Assembly: GCA_943736015.1 (NCBI GenBank)
Contig: OX031059.1
Coordinates: forward strand, 49,983,159-50,047,158
Source: Tridacna crocea
Taxonomy: Eukaryota > Mollusca > Bivalvia > Cardiida > Cardiidae
DNA: 64,000 nucleotides
Direction: 5' to 3'
The translations under genes and the position numbers were made by a program. Under the pieces are notes generated by a model, which was given only the letters and a program-made list of their open reading frames with translations, had not been told where the DNA came from and did not search any database. This document shows, one piece after another, positions 10,566 to 22,015 of the stretch. Positions within the stretch are counted from its first letter, which is position 1; each line of letters starts with the position of its first letter.

Positions 10566-11332
10566 TCTTATGAACATGAAAGTTGACAACAAATGTGTAG
10601 CTAAAATACAAACTGCATCCGGCCGCATTCAAACTCATGCACACAAATATCCTCATTTTTTGAGGTTTGAAAGACTAGTACCATAACAAATGAGCTAAAG
10701 AGACATCTCCCTAATTATTAGAATTGTATTTAAATTGGAACGAGGCCATGCGTGAAGGAGTGGTCTCCCGTAACAAATCCCCTCTTAACTCTTTAACAAA
10801 TGACAAAATATTGGACTGGTTCAAATTAAAAGCATTTTCAGATGACAAAATAAGTGTCAATCAGAAATTGAATTTTGAATTGGAAAGGGTAGAAAACATT
10901 GTGGGAAAAGGAGAAAATGCTGGTTATCAGCATTTCCTTCTTTTCCCATGATGTTTTCAAAGGCTTTCTTTGTAAGGGTCGTTAAAAGTCGGGATTGTGC
11001 GGTAAAGAGTTAAAGTCATCATTTATTGATGACTCATAGCCTTATTAGGCAGAAAGTTCGTTTTTGGACAACAAAATTTTAATGCGATTAATGGCTCAAT
11101 GGCCAATCCCGGATAAGTTCCCATCTTCCGAACGGGAAAGTTCACAACAGATGCATAACTGAAATACATCTGGCAGGATTCGAACACATGTGGACAAATA
11201 TTTTTGTTTTTCTAGGTATAAAAGACCAATACTATAACCACCGAGCTAAAGACACATGTCCCTGACGCAGTTGTTAGGAACTGTATTTGAATCGTGTCGA
11301 AGCCATGCATGAAGCAGGGGGCTCCCGTAACA
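10566..11332 (-). mobile_element. TRIM retrotransposon, old copy with nested TH-MITE
   Basis: Same layout as locus A: LTR-like 10566-10775 ending CCCGTAACA, internal region, decayed primer-binding site ATCCCGGATAAGTTCCCA (11106-11123, complement), second LTR 11124-11332 ending CCCGTAACA. LTRs are strongly diverged, with tRNA-like A/B boxes degenerate. A TH-MITE (10785-11013) sits in the internal region. No target duplication is readable. Confidence 0.85.
10785..11013 (+). mobile_element. TH-MITE copy nested in old TRIM
   Basis: TTAACTCTTTAACAAATGAC to GTGCGGTAAAGAGTTAA. The host reads CCTC|TTAA|AGTCATC without insert in the intact TRIMs (7015-7018, 43170-43173), so the inserted copy is bounded by a duplicated TTAA. 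Confidence 0.96.
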
Positions 11333-11690
11333 TGTGAGGCTATAGAAAATAACAACCTTGAAATGCTCCTATCGAGTTAGTTCAGCCCTGAAAGGTTTAA
11401 AAAAAAAATCAAACATACAAAAAAAAAAATCATAAAACCTGAAGAAAAACAGACAATGGCCAGAAACTTGGTCTGGTTCCAGAACAATTTTGTCATGTGA
11501 AAACCATTCAACATCCTACTGCCCTACAGCTTCCAGATTTTAATACTATAATTAAGGGTTAATATATCTAATATTTTATTCCCATTTAAACATTAAATAA
11601 CGATTTAAACTCTATAAAAAATTCAAGGACCTTCCCTTGGTTTTTTAAGGCTTGTTTCAGACAGTTTATCACTGAATCACATAGTTTCAA
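11333..11690. other. No recognisable feature
   Basis: AT-rich with A runs near 11400 and 11421. Nothing coding. Confidence 0.45.
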
Positions 11691-11913
11691 TTCAACCCTT
11701 CACCACACAACCCTGAATTTAAATGACCCTGAAAAAGTAGCCTTTTGAAAACAAAGTGGGAAAAGGAGAAAATGCTGATAACCAGCATTTTCTCCTTTTA
11801 CCACAATGTTTTCTTCTCTTTTCAAAACAATCTTCGAAATTTGAGTCACACTTTGTTATCTGCAAATGTTTTAAATTTGGATTTGTCTTAAATTTTGTTG
11901 TTTGATAAAGAAA
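11691..11913 (-). mobile_element. TH-MITE copy
   Basis: TTCAACCCTTCACCACACAA to TTGTTGTTTGATAAAGAAAA. Both termini have lost TTAA, but the palindrome (about 11745-11812) is nearly intact. Confidence 0.82.
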
Positions 11914-12096
11914 ATGTTTTTTGAAAATATAACGGTAAAAGGAGAAAATGCTGGTTACAACAATTCAATCCTTTTCCACCATGCTTTTTACACTGTTAAA
12001 GGTAAGTTACACACCACTTCAGTGACTTTTAATATGTCATCTGTAGGTACTTTGGACTAAGACAGGTCTAGAATTTTGTCATCTCGTAAAAGGTAA
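11914..12096 (-). mobile_element. TH-MITE copy, decayed
   Basis: AAAAGGAGAAAATGCTGGTT, then a damaged right arm, CATCTGTAGGTACTTTGGAC and CATCTCGTAAAAGG at the end. Confidence 0.65.
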
Positions 12097-12224
12097 TCTA
12101 CACCTGAAATGTCTGAAAATTGTGCTTCACCAGGGAAAATATATTATAAACTGCATATGGGTTGGAAGCCATGATCATTCTTCTACAACTTTTTTTTTTT
12201 TAACTTTTTACCAACCAACTTTTA

Positions 12225-13508
12225 AACAAGAGGGCCAAGATGGCCCTGGAACACTTACCTGAATTTCTTAGAGGACCATAGCCATTTTTTTTTGAGATAC
12301 TGACACAATTGAGATAATTTTTTTTAAAAGAGCACAGCCATTCCAGAGAAGAAGAATTGAGAAATTCCTCATCATGTCCCTATAGTGTAAATAACCCCAC
12401 CCCCAGAGCCATGCTTCTTGACAGATCACAATTTTTGAAGAGAGTCACCCAGGGAACATTGAAGTGAATAACGACCTGTGGTTTCAGAGAAAAATAATTT
12501 TCAAGAATTTCTTCATGGCCATATAGTGTAAGTAGCCCCTAGTCACCAGAGCCATGTTTCTTGACAGATCAGTATTTCACACACAATTTTTGAAAAGGGT
12601 CATCCAAGGAACATATCTGTGAAATTATTTCAAAATCTGACCTGCAGTTTCAGAGAAGAAAAATTTTCAAGAATTTCTTCATTTCTTTCAAGTGCAAGTA
12701 GCCCCCATTCACCAAAATTGTGATCTGTCTAGAAACATGGCTCTGATGGTGGGAGCTATTTCAGGGACATAAACAGGACTTTCTTAATTCTTCTTCTTTG
12801 GAACGGCTGGTCAGATTACAAAATAATTTCACAGAAATGTTCCAAGGATGACATAACCCCCCACCAATTTTGCAAACAGTTTTTAAAAAGGGTCACCAAA
12901 GGAACATTTCCGTGAAAATTATTTCAAAATCTGACCAGCTATTTCACAGAAGAATAATTTTTAAGAATTTCTTCATGGCTATATAGTGCAAGTAGCCCCC
13001 AGAGCCATATTTCTTGTTGAATCAAAATTTCGCAAAAGAAAAATTGAAAATGGTCACCCAAAGAACATCTCTGAAATTATTTCAAAATCTGACCATCCAT
13101 TTCAGAGAAGAAGAATTTTTAAGAATTTCTTCATTTCTGTATAGTGCAAGTAGCCTCCATTCACCAGAGCCATGTTTCTTGATGGATCAATATTTCACAT
13201 ACAATTTTTGAAAAGGGTCACCGAGGGAACATCTCTGAAATCATTCTAAACTCTGACCAGTGGTTTCAGAGGAGACGTTTTTTAAAGAATTTCTTAGAAA
13301 ATTCCATTTGGTTGCCATGGCAACCAGAATTTTTTATGGAATCAAATTCTGTGAACAATTTCTTCTATGGAAGATCCAGGCAAGTATGGTCCAAATTGGC
13401 CAAGCAGTTTAGTAGCAAAAGATGTTTAAAGGAACTGTTGATGCCGCACGACTGACACAGCGTCGCCCTAAAAGCTCCCCTTGAGCATGTTGTGCTCAGT
13501 TGAGCTAA
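12225..13508 (+). mobile_element. Tandem-core element E1, 168-bp type
   Basis: Starts AACAAGAGGGCCAAGATGGC, ends TGTGCTCAGTTGAGCTAA. The interior is about six diverged units of about 165-170 bp with GTGCAAGTAGCCCCC, AGAGCCATGTTTCTTGA and AATCTGACCAGC in each. A unique 3' segment carries GGTTGCCATGGCAACCAG, then the terminal hairpin TTGAGCATGTTGTGCTCA. The end is one base off the usual CAGGTGAGC. No coding capacity. Confidence 0.85.
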
Positions 13509-13509
13509 A

Positions 13510-13876
13510 ATTGAAAGCATGTGGAGTAGAAATATAAAATTTGCTGAAATGAAAACTGTTTTTTTGAAATGGTTGGAAACATTTTGGGACACAGAAAAAA
13601 AAAAATTGCACTCACATTTTCTTCTTTTCTCATGTTTTCAGAAAAAAGCCACATTTTCAATGTAATCATAACATAAGATTTTTTGGTAAAGGGTTATGTT
13701 TTTCAAAACTCTTTCCAATACAATCCTGAGTTTTAATGACCATGGGGATGAAGCCAGGAATATTTTCTACCTCATAAATGACAGAAATCATCATTTTGGC
13801 TGCATGCATTGTCATCTACAAAATTTATGCTTTCAATTTGATCCTGTCCACAATTCTTATGTTTGGTAAAAAGTTA
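13510..13876. mobile_element. Two decayed TH-MITE copies
   Basis: 13510-13697 (plus) shows AAATTGAAAGCATGTGGAG and ends TTTGGTAAAGGGTTA. 13708-13876 (minus) shows ACTCTTTCCAATACAATCCT and ends GTTTGGTAAAAAGTTA. Palindromes are mostly lost. Confidence 0.6.
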
Positions 13877-14079
13877 CACCCCCTCGACAAAGGGTATAGA
13901 TACAAGGCATAAGAATCCTTCCTAGTATTCCCATCTGTTGTAAAATCAAGTAAAAAACAGTAAAAAGTGTCCTGTTTCACTTCAGTTTTTTTTTCTTTTG
14001 CGTCATAATCTTTATGTGAAAAATGGGCTCTTTAAAAGGCAGTAATTTTGGGTCTTCAGTCAACTTAAGTACATCAACA

Positions 14080-14340
14080 ACATTCTGTGAAAAGGGGCCA
14101 AAATGTATCTGCAAAAAGTACCAACCCATGTCTGCCTACACAGTCCACCCAGGCTGACATGGGTAGACTCTTTTTGCCATTGGTCAATCTTCTGCATATT
14201 ACAGGACCATTTTATCCAAAGATCAAGATGCTTTTTGAATAAAATGGATTTCATGAATCCATAACTATGTGATGATTTCCTTGGTGTGTGTATAATGCAT
14301 CACAGAGATGCATTAAGCCTGCTTTTGCCAGAGGATGGCT
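14080..14340 (+). repeat. Dispersed hairpin repeat (family of 3877 and 50700)
   Basis: Hairpin ACCCATGTCTGCCTAC / GGCTGACATGGGT near 14125-14165, followed by GACTCTTTTTGCCATTGG, CATAACTATGTGATGAT, TTCCTTGGTGTG and AGAGATGCATTAAGCC. The complement of this order is found at 50700-50910. Confidence 0.65.
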
Positions 14341-14713
14341 CAAATGTAAAGCTATGAAGCAGATTATAAGTAGAGGTTTCTAATCACATACTCTGGCTGC
14401 CACCCGGCTTGAACAAGAGCCCCACATGTGGCTGCCAACCTTGTCTTGCTGCTACTTTTTCACTGAGAATTTTAAGTAAAATCAGGAGGTATTACTGTGT
14501 CAGAAATATTCTGTGGATTTCCAGTCTTAATATCATGTGTTCCCTTTTTGATGGTTGATATCTAGCATAAGTTAAAATCTAGCATAATGTCTTCAGTGCT
14601 AAGAGGTATCCAGAAATGACAAAAGTTCAAACAGGGAATACCAGGGCAATGACAACTTTCACCAATACCTTGATGTTTCTTCAAGAACAGCTGAGTAAAG
14701 TAGTCATGATCTA

Positions 14714-14942
14714 TTAACCCATTACCACACAATCCCTACTTTTGACGCCCCTGAGAAAGACGCCTTTTGAAAACACTGTGGGAAAAGGAGAAAATGCTGG
14801 TAACCAGCATTTTCTCCTTTTCCCACAGTGTTTTCTACCCTTCCCAGAACAAATTTCTTTTTTTCAGTCACCTTTATTTTGTTGTCTGCAAATGCTTTCA
14901 ATTTGGACCAGTCAAAAATTTTCTTGTGTGGTAAAGAGTTGA
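14714..14942 (-). mobile_element. TH-MITE at site A of array unit 1
   Basis: TTAACCCATTACCACACAAT to CTTGTGTGGTAAAGAGTTGA. Units 2, 3, 4 and 6 have the unoccupied CTATTAAGATGTC (TTAA at 15445, 15953, 16459, 17300), so TTAA is the target. The palindrome 14769-14834 is perfect. Confidence 0.95.
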
Positions 14943-15030
14943 TGTCTTTTCCAATTTAAAGCTATTCTAACTGGTTTCTTCAGTGTTGTTTCTGTGTTTT
15001 TCTACTGTTGTTTAGCGACTTTGAATACTT

Positions 15031-15259
15031 TTAACCCTTTCCCAAACAATCCCTGGTTTTTACAGGTCTGAAATAGTCGCCTTTTGAAAACAATATGGGA
15101 AAAGGATAAAATGCTGGTAACCAGCATTTTATCCTTTACCCACAATGTTTTCAACCCTATCGTAGACAGATATCATCTTTTCAGCAAGAGTTATATTGTC
15201 GTCTGGAAATGCTTTCAATTTGGTCTAGTCCAAAAATTTGTTGTTTGGGAAATGATTAA
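15031..15259 (-). mobile_element. TH-MITE at site B, unit 1
   Basis: TTAACCCTTTCCCAAACAAT to TGTTTGGGAAATGATTAA. The palindrome has the symmetric variant GGATAAAATG / CATTTTATCC. Confidence 0.93.
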
Positions 15260-15538
15260 TATCATGTGTTCCCTTTTTGATGGTTAATATTTAGCATAAG
15301 TTAACATGTAGCATTATGTCTTTAGTGCTAAGAAAGGTATCCAGAAATGACAAAAGGTCATGCAGGGAATACCAGGGCAATGACAACTTTAACCAATACC
15401 TTGATGTTTCTTCAAGAACAGCTGTGTAAAGTAGTCATGATCTATTAAGATGTCTTTTCCAATCTGAAGCTATTCTAACTGGTTTCTTCAGTGTTGTTTC
15501 TGTGTTTTTCTACTGTTGTTTAGCGACTTTGAATACTT

Positions 15539-15767
15539 TTAACCCTTTCCCAAACAATCCCTGGTTTTTACAGGTCTGAAATAGTCGCCTTTTGAAAACA
15601 ATATGGGAAAAGGATAAAATGCTGGTAACCAGCATTTTATCCTTTTCCCACAATGTTTTCAACCCTATCGTAGACAGATATCATCTTTTCTGCAAGAGTT
15701 ATATTGTCGTCTGGAAATGCTTTCAATTTGGTCTAGTCCAAAAATTTGTTGTTTGGGAACTGTTTAA
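15539..15767 (-). mobile_element. TH-MITE at site B, unit 2
   Basis: Same variant and position as unit 1. Ends TTGGGAACTGTTTAA. Confidence 0.93.
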
Positions 15768-16046
15768 TATCATGTGTTCCCTTTTTGATGGTTAATATTT
15801 AGCATAAGTTAACATGTAGCATTATGTCTTTAGTGCTAAGAAAGGTATCCAGAAATGACAAAAGGTCATGCAGGGAATACCAGGGCAATGACAACTTTAA
15901 CCAATACCTTGATGTTTCTTCAAGAACAGCTGTGTAAAGTAGTCATGATCTATTAAGATGTCTTTTCCAATCTGAAGCTATTCTAACTGGTTTCTTCAGT
16001 GTTGTTTCTGTGTTTTTCTACTGTTGTTTAGCGACTTTGAATACTT

Positions 16047-16275
16047 TTAACCCTTTCCCAAACAATCCCTGGTTTTTACAGGTCTGAAATAGTCGCCTTT
16101 TGAAAACAATATGGGAAAAGGATAAAATGCTGGTAACCAGCATTTTATCCTTTTCCCACAATGTTTTCAACCCTATCGTAGACAGATATCATCTTTTCAG
16201 CAAGAGTTAAATTGTCGTCTGAAAATGCTTTCAATTTGGTCTAGTCCAAAAATTTGTTGTTTGGGAAATGGTTAA
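16047..16275 (-). mobile_element. TH-MITE at site B, unit 3
   Basis: Same variant and position. Ends TTGGGAAATGGTTAA. Confidence 0.93.
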
Positions 16276-16552
16276 TATCATGTGTTCCCTTTTTGATGGT
16301 TGATATCTAGCATAAGTTAACATGTAGCATAATGTCTTTAGTGCTAAGAGGTATCCAGAAATGACAAAAATCCATACAGGGAATACCAGGGCAATGACAA
16401 CTTTCACCAATACCTTGATGTTTCTGCAAGAACAGCTGAGTAAAGTAGTCATGATCTATTAAGATGTCTTTTCCAATCTGAAGCTATTCTAACTGGTTTC
16501 TTCAGTGTTGTTTCTGTGTTTTTCTACTGTTGTTTAGCGACTTTGAATACTT

Positions 16553-16781
16553 TTAACCCTTTTCCAAACAATCCCTAGTTTTTATAGGTCTGAAATAGTC
16601 GCCTTTTGAAAACAATATGGGAAAAGGATAAAATGCTGGTAACCAGCATTTTATCCTTTTCCCACAATGTTTTCAACCCTATCGTAGACAGATATCATCT
16701 TTTCAGCAAGAGTTAAATTGTCGTCTGAAAATGCTTTCAATTTGGTCTAGTCCAAAAATTTGTTGTTTGGGAAATGGTTAA
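16553..16781 (-). mobile_element. TH-MITE at site B, unit 4
   Basis: Same variant with TTAACCCTTTTCCAAACAAT at the left end. Confidence 0.93.
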
Positions 16782-16964
16782 TATCATGTGTTCCCTTTTT
16801 GATGGTTGATATCTAGCATAAGTTAACATGTAGCATAATGTCTTTAGTGCTAAGAGGTATCCAGAAATGACAAAAATCCATGCAGGGAATACCAGGGCAA
16901 TGACAACTTTCACCAATACCTTGATGTTTCTGCAAGAACAGCTGTGTAAAGTAGTCATGATCTA

Positions 16965-17115
16965 TTAACCCATTACCACACAATCCCTACTTTTCCCACA
17001 ATGTTTTCAACCCTATCGTAGACAGATATCATCTTTTCAGCAAGAGTTAAATTGTCGTCTGAAAATGCTTTCAATTTGGTCTAGTCCAAAAATTTGTTGT
17101 TTGGGAAATGGTTAA
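16965..17115 (-). mobile_element. Chimeric TH-MITE, unit 5
   Basis: The left 34 bp are the site-A copy (TTAACCCATTACCACACAAT...CCCTACTTTT), fused to the second half of the site-B copy (CCCACAATGTTTTCAACCCT). Everything between is deleted. The shared CTTTTCCCACA at the join suggests recombination at short homology. Confidence 0.9.
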
Positions 17116-17393
17116 TATCATGTGTTCCCTTTTTGATGGTTGATATCTAGCATAAGTTAACATGTAGCATAATGTCTTTAGTGCTAAGAGGTATCCAGAA
17201 ATGACAAAAATCTATACAGGAAAATACCAGGGCAATGACAACTTTCACCAATACCTTGATGTTTCTGCAAGAACAGCTGAGTAAAGTAGTCATGATCTAT
17301 TAAGATGTCTTTTCCAATCTGAAGCTATTCTAACTGGTTTCTTCAGTGTTGTTTCTGTGTTTTTCTACTGTTGTTTAGCGACTTTGAATACTT

Positions 17394-17622
17394 TTAACCC
17401 TTTCCCAAACAAACCCTGGTTTTTACAGGTCTGAAATAGTAGCCTTTTGAAAACATTACGGGAAAAGGAGAAAATGCTGGTAACCAGCATTTTCTCCTTT
17501 TCCCATAACGTTTTCTACTCTATCATAGACAGAAATCATCTTTTCAGCAACAGTTGAAATTTCATCTGAAAATGCTTTCAATTTGGTCTAGTCCAAAAAG
17601 TTGTTGTTTGGGAAAGGTTTAA
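17394..17622 (-). mobile_element. TH-MITE at site B, unit 6
   Basis: TTAACCCTTTCCCAAACAAA to TTTGGGAAAGGTTTAA. Unlike units 1-4 it has the common GGAGAAAATG / CATTTTCTCC arms and TTACGGG / CCCATAACG outer arms. Confidence 0.92.
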
Positions 17623-17756
17623 ATAGTTAATATCATGCTCAGAAGACAAAGAGCACAAAACATTGTGTTATATAATGAAGGGCTCTTGCAAAAACCAGCG
17701 TGATAGTCACAAATGAATTAATTTCTAATAGAGGAATTATTTCGTAGATAGATAAT

Positions 17757-18003
17757 GTGGCCTGTCACGCATAAAAGGGACAATCTGGGAATTCCATACA
17801 TTAATTAGATGAAAACAGATCAAAGATAGTGATGTTGATAGTTAAAAAATGATATTGTAGTATGGTAGAATGACCACTTTTCATACAGAAAATATCATAA
17901 AAGCGAAAAGTGTCAACCCTAGGCAGTCTGCGCAGTCCTCGCAGTCTGACCGGGGTCGACACTTTTTCACAGTTCAAAAATGGTCCCTATTTGTGTGACT
18001 GGT
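17757..18003. mobile_element. Double-hairpin element, diverged
   Basis: Left TGTGGCCTGTCACGCATAAAAGGGAC against right GGTCCCTATTTGTGTGAC (complementary), and an inner hairpin AAAAGTGTCAACCCTAGGCA / CCGGGGTCGACACTTTTT. Same architecture as 1-246 but with different stem sequence. Confidence 0.6.
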
Positions 18004-18134
18004 AACATGAAAATTATATTGCACAAAATGTGATAGATATTGTTGGTCAAAAATAGCAATGAAACTGCTATCTTGGGGCCTTTTTATCATTTATACTCTG
18101 ATAAAAAAAAAAACATGATACGTTTTCAAGACAA

Positions 18135-18681
18135 TGTTACAGGAGACCACTCCTTCATGCATTGCTTCCTCCCATTTAAATACAATGCTTACATTGGCAT
18201 TTGGGAGATATCTCTTTAGCTCAGCCGATGTCATATTAGTCTTTTAACTCATTACCAAACGACAATATTTTAGGCTTGTCCAAATCGAAAGCGTTAGCAG
18301 ACGACAAAATAAAAGTGATTGAAAATTTGAAATTTGTTTTGTGAAAGGTAGAAAACACTGTGGGAAAAGGAGGAAATGCTGGCTACCAGCATTTTCTCCT
18401 TTTCCCACAAGGTTTTCTATAGGCCTCTTTCTCAGGAGCGTCAAAAGTAGGGATTGTGTGGTAATGGGTTAAACCTTGAAAACGAAGATATTTGTCCACA
18501 TGAGTTTGAGTCCTGCCAGATGTGGTTTGTATTTCAGCTATGCATTTGTTACAAACTTTCATGTTTGTAAGACAGGGGCTCGTTGGGGATTGGCCCTTGA
18601 GCCATAAATCCCATTTGTTACCCAAAATAGGACTTTCTACCTAATTTGGCTTTTGTTGTGAACTTTCATGTTGGCAAGAAC
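18135..18681 (+). mobile_element. TRIM retrotransposon, old truncated copy with nested TH-MITE
   Basis: LTR starts TGTTACAGGAGACCACTCC, contains the tRNA-like GGGAGATATCTCTTTAGCTC and GAGTTTGAGTCCTGCC, and ends TTGTAAGA at 18572. A decayed primer-binding site AGGGGCTCGTTGGGGAT (about 18574-18590) and internal TGGCCCTTGAGCCATAAATC follow. Most of the second LTR is deleted; only a U5-like TGTGAACTTTCATGTTGG remains. Split by a TH-MITE. Confidence 0.8.
18244..18472 (+). mobile_element. TH-MITE copy nested in TRIM LTR
   Basis: TTAACTCATTACCAAACGAC to GTGTGGTAATGGGTTAA, inserted in the tRNA-like part of the LTR. Confidence 0.93.
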
Positions 18682-18837
18682 AAATAAAGACTTTTTAGAG
18701 TGCTTTTAATTTGGAAGTATTTTGTGTAAGCAAAACAAGGCTGCTAAACTTTTTTTTAAAATTGGAAAAGCAGAAGTGTTATTTATGTCCTGATATAATA
18801 GGGAACTTCGGAAGATGTAGAAAAACATATCACTTAC

Positions 18838-19019
18838 AGTCAATTCATATTCATCTGTTTGCTCATTCTTCACTGCAAATGGCCACCAGCCTTTCACTCG
18901 TTTTTGCTTGAACAAAGACATTTGAGGTACACTTCCATCATTCTTCAACATTCCCAAGGTACACAGCTTGGATGATTTAGCTCCCCTTGGGAATCTGTTC
19001 AGATCAAGAGTTAATGCCC
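18838..19019 (-). CDS. OTOF: Otoferlin-like ferlin, end of C2F and start of ferlin C-terminal region
   Basis: Internal exon, 182 nt, acceptor caatttcag, donor GACT|gtaagtg. It encodes [40 protein letters not shown] and [31 protein letters not shown] and [11 protein letters not shown] mark the transition from C2F to the ferlin C-terminal domain, again most like otoferlin. It ends in phase 0. The remaining roughly 90-100 residues of a typical otoferlin, including the RPDT-containing linker and the single transmembrane anchor, were not found between 1 and 18.8 kb on either strand and probably lie outside the window. Confidence 0.95.
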
Positions 19020-19638
19020 CTGAAATTGTTTAATGATGATCAGTTCATATGGTAAATGTAACAATTTAGTAGAATTCATGCATAGCATATTCCCTCTTTG
19101 AAAAATTATAAATTAATTTTGAATAATTTATTTTTACTTGATCAAGTTAAATTGTTTAGATATGACTTAAATATTCCCAAGGGAGAAAACTGAAAAACAT
19201 CCACTTCCAAAACAAACTTGGAGTTGATGGTTAAGAAAATACATGTAAACTATCTGTTAACAACATTGCACAAAGTTAGATACATGTACATGAGACATGT
19301 AGCCAAAGGAGGAATGGTTTGAAATGGGAAAAAAAAAAACTTTTGCTGCACTGTTTTCAAGAAGTCCTCTGCTGAAAGTTATTTGCAAATGGGGAAAGAA
19401 ATTTAAAAAGTAGGCTGAAGGAATTGAAAAATACTTTAATCTTTCAGAGCTAATAATGGCTTTTTTTGTCTCCTTTCAGGGTCAAAATAACAATTTGAAA
19501 TTATAAGAAAAAAAAAATTTGGTCTTAACAAAGAATAAAGAAGCTAACCGGAGCGCATTAAAGATCACACAGCCAAAAAAGTGCTCTACCATCTTCTAGT
19601 ATAGGTGCAACTTAAAAGTTTAAGATTCATGAAATTTG
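19020..19638. other. Intronic sequence without other feature
   Basis: First part of the 2.4-kb otoferlin-like intron (19020-21409). Includes AT-rich stretches and A runs; nothing else is recognised. Confidence 0.6.
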
Positions 19639-21148
19639 AAACAAGAGGGCCAAGATGGCCCTGGATCGCTTACCTGAATTTTTTAGAGAACCATAGCAAA
19701 TTTTTTTAGAGGAATTGCAACTTTGGAAACAAAATCAGTATTTTGCCAAGCAATTTTGAAAAGATCGCCTGTAAAAGTTATTTCAAAATGTGTCAGCACC
19801 CATAGAATCATCACCACAGCAATGATTTTGATGAATCGGAATATAAAATTTTGGATAGATCACCCAAGGACAATTTCCTGAAGAAGAATACATGCTCGAT
19901 AGCGACTAAAAACAAAAGTTGAACATGCATGAGCACCACATACAGGTGAAAACAATTGGCTGTTCTTTTTCGACAGATAAAAACTTCCCTAACAATTTTT
20001 GAAAAGGGTTACTCTAGGAACATTTTTGTAAAATTATTTCAAAGTCTGACCAGCCATTCAAGAAAAGAAAAATTAGGAAATTCCTCTTCATGTTCCTCTG
20101 GTGCAAATAGCCCCCATTCATCAAAGCCATCTTTCTTGACAGATCACAATTTTGTGATCAATTTTTGAAAAGAGTCACACAAGGAACATTGCTGTGAAAT
20201 TATTTCAAAATCTGACCAGCGGTTTCAGAGAAGAATTTATAAGAATTTCTTCATGCCCGTATGGTGTAAACAGGCCACAGCCATCATAGCTATGTTTCTT
20301 GATGAATCAAAATTTCTTGTACGATTTGCAAAAAGGGTCACCCAAGAAACATTCCTGTGAAATATTTCAAAATCTGACCAGCCGTTTCCAGGAAGAAGAA
20401 TATTTAAGAATTTCTTCATGTCTATATAGTGCAAATGCCCCCTCCCCCCTCTCCAACAGAGCCATGTTTCTTGAAGATTCAACATTTTGCAAAAAACTTG
20501 AAAATGGTCACCAAAGAAACATTTCTGGGATATTATTTCAAAATCTGATCAGCAGTTTCAGAGATTTTTCTTTAAGAATTTCTTTATTTCTGTACACTGC
20601 AAGTAGCCCCCAGTCACCAGAGCCATGTTTCTTGATGGATCAAAATTTTGAGAACATTTTTTTTAAAAAGGATCACCCAAGGAACATCTCTGGGAAATTA
20701 TTTGAAAATCTGACTAGTGGTTTCAGAAAAGAAGAATTTTTTAAAAATTTCTTCATTTCTGTATAGTGCAAGTAGCCCCCATTCACCAGAGCCATGTTTC
20801 TTGATGGATCAAAATTTCGCAAACAATTTTTGAAAAGGGTCACCCAAGGAACATCTCTGTGAAATCATTTTAAAATCTGAGCTGTGATTTCTGAGGAAAA
20901 TTTTTTTTAAAGAATTTCTTAGAAAATTCCATTTGGATACCATGGCCACCAGAGTTTTTAATGGAATAAAATCCTTTGAACAGTTTTTAAAGAGGACCTC
21001 CCAAGGAACTTTCCAAGCAAGTTTGGTCAAAATTGGCCCTGTGGTTTAGGAGGAGTCGATGGTTTAGGAGGAGTCAATGTTTAAAGAATTGTTGATGACA
21101 CACGACCCTTAAAGCTTCCCTTGAGCATGTTGTGCTCAGGTGAGCTAA
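19639..21148 (+). mobile_element. Tandem-core element E2, 168-bp type
   Basis: AACAAGAGGGCCAAGATGGC to GCTCAGGTGAGCTAA. Tandem units with GATCAAAATTT, AAAAGGGTCACCCAAG and AGTGCAAGTAGCCCCC. The unique 3' part is like E1, with TACCATGGCCACCAGAG. The 155-codon open frame at 20299-20766 lies within the repeats. It lies inside the otoferlin-like intron, antisense to the gene. Confidence 0.92.
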
Positions 21149-21221
21149 AGAGCAACAAAATATAAGGAAAACTGAACTGAATTACTATTCACCAACCATT
21201 CCTAGTATCATTCTTATTCTA

Positions 21222-21680
<459 letters not shown>

Positions 21681-21786
21681 CTAGCCAGCCATCTGAATGA
21701 ATTATTGTCTGTTACACATTTTAGATTTGTCCAAATTTAAAGCATTAACCAATGAATTAAGTGTGGTTCAAATGACAGGATTTGTC

Positions 21787-22015
21787 TTAACCCTTTCCCA
21801 AACGACAAAAATGTAGATTGGTCCAAACTGAAAGCATTTGCAGATGACAAAGCAAGCATTACTCAAAAGATGATATTTGTTTTGGGAAGGGTAGAAAACA
21901 TTGTTGGAAAAGGAGAAAATGCTGGTTACCAGCATTTTCTCCTTTTCCAACAATGTTTTCAAGGGGCTTCTATCTCAGGGTCGTAAAAACCAGGGATTGT
22001 TTGGTAAAGGGTTAA
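21787..22015 (+). mobile_element. TH-MITE copy, complete
   Basis: TTAACCCTTTCCCAAACGAC to TGTTTGGTAAAGGGTTAA. Perfect palindrome with symmetric TTGTTGG / CCAACAA arms. Confidence 0.94.

Larger units (their letters stand above)
14530..17622 (+). repeat. Tandem array, six units of ~508 bp each carrying a TH-MITE
   Basis: Units: 14530-15259, 15260-15767, 15768-16275, 16276-16781, 16782-17115, 17116-17622. Each has a roughly 280-bp unique-type segment starting TATCATGTGTTCCCTTTTTG, then a TH-MITE (site B) in minus orientation. Unit 1 is longer because it has a second TH-MITE (site A, 14714-14942). Unit 5 is shorter through a deletion. Units are near-identical, so amplification or homogenisation is recent. 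Confidence 0.93.

Noticed and set aside
1..18837. C-terminal otoferlin exon(s) with RPDT motif and transmembrane anchor
   Set aside because: I looked on the minus strand for the expected motifs and found none; probably left of the window. A profile search with the ferlin C-terminal domain could find a divergent exon.
20299..20766. 155-codon open frame, the longest but one in the window
   Set aside because: It lies wholly in the tandem units of E2 and repeats the same peptides as other elements; no domain.
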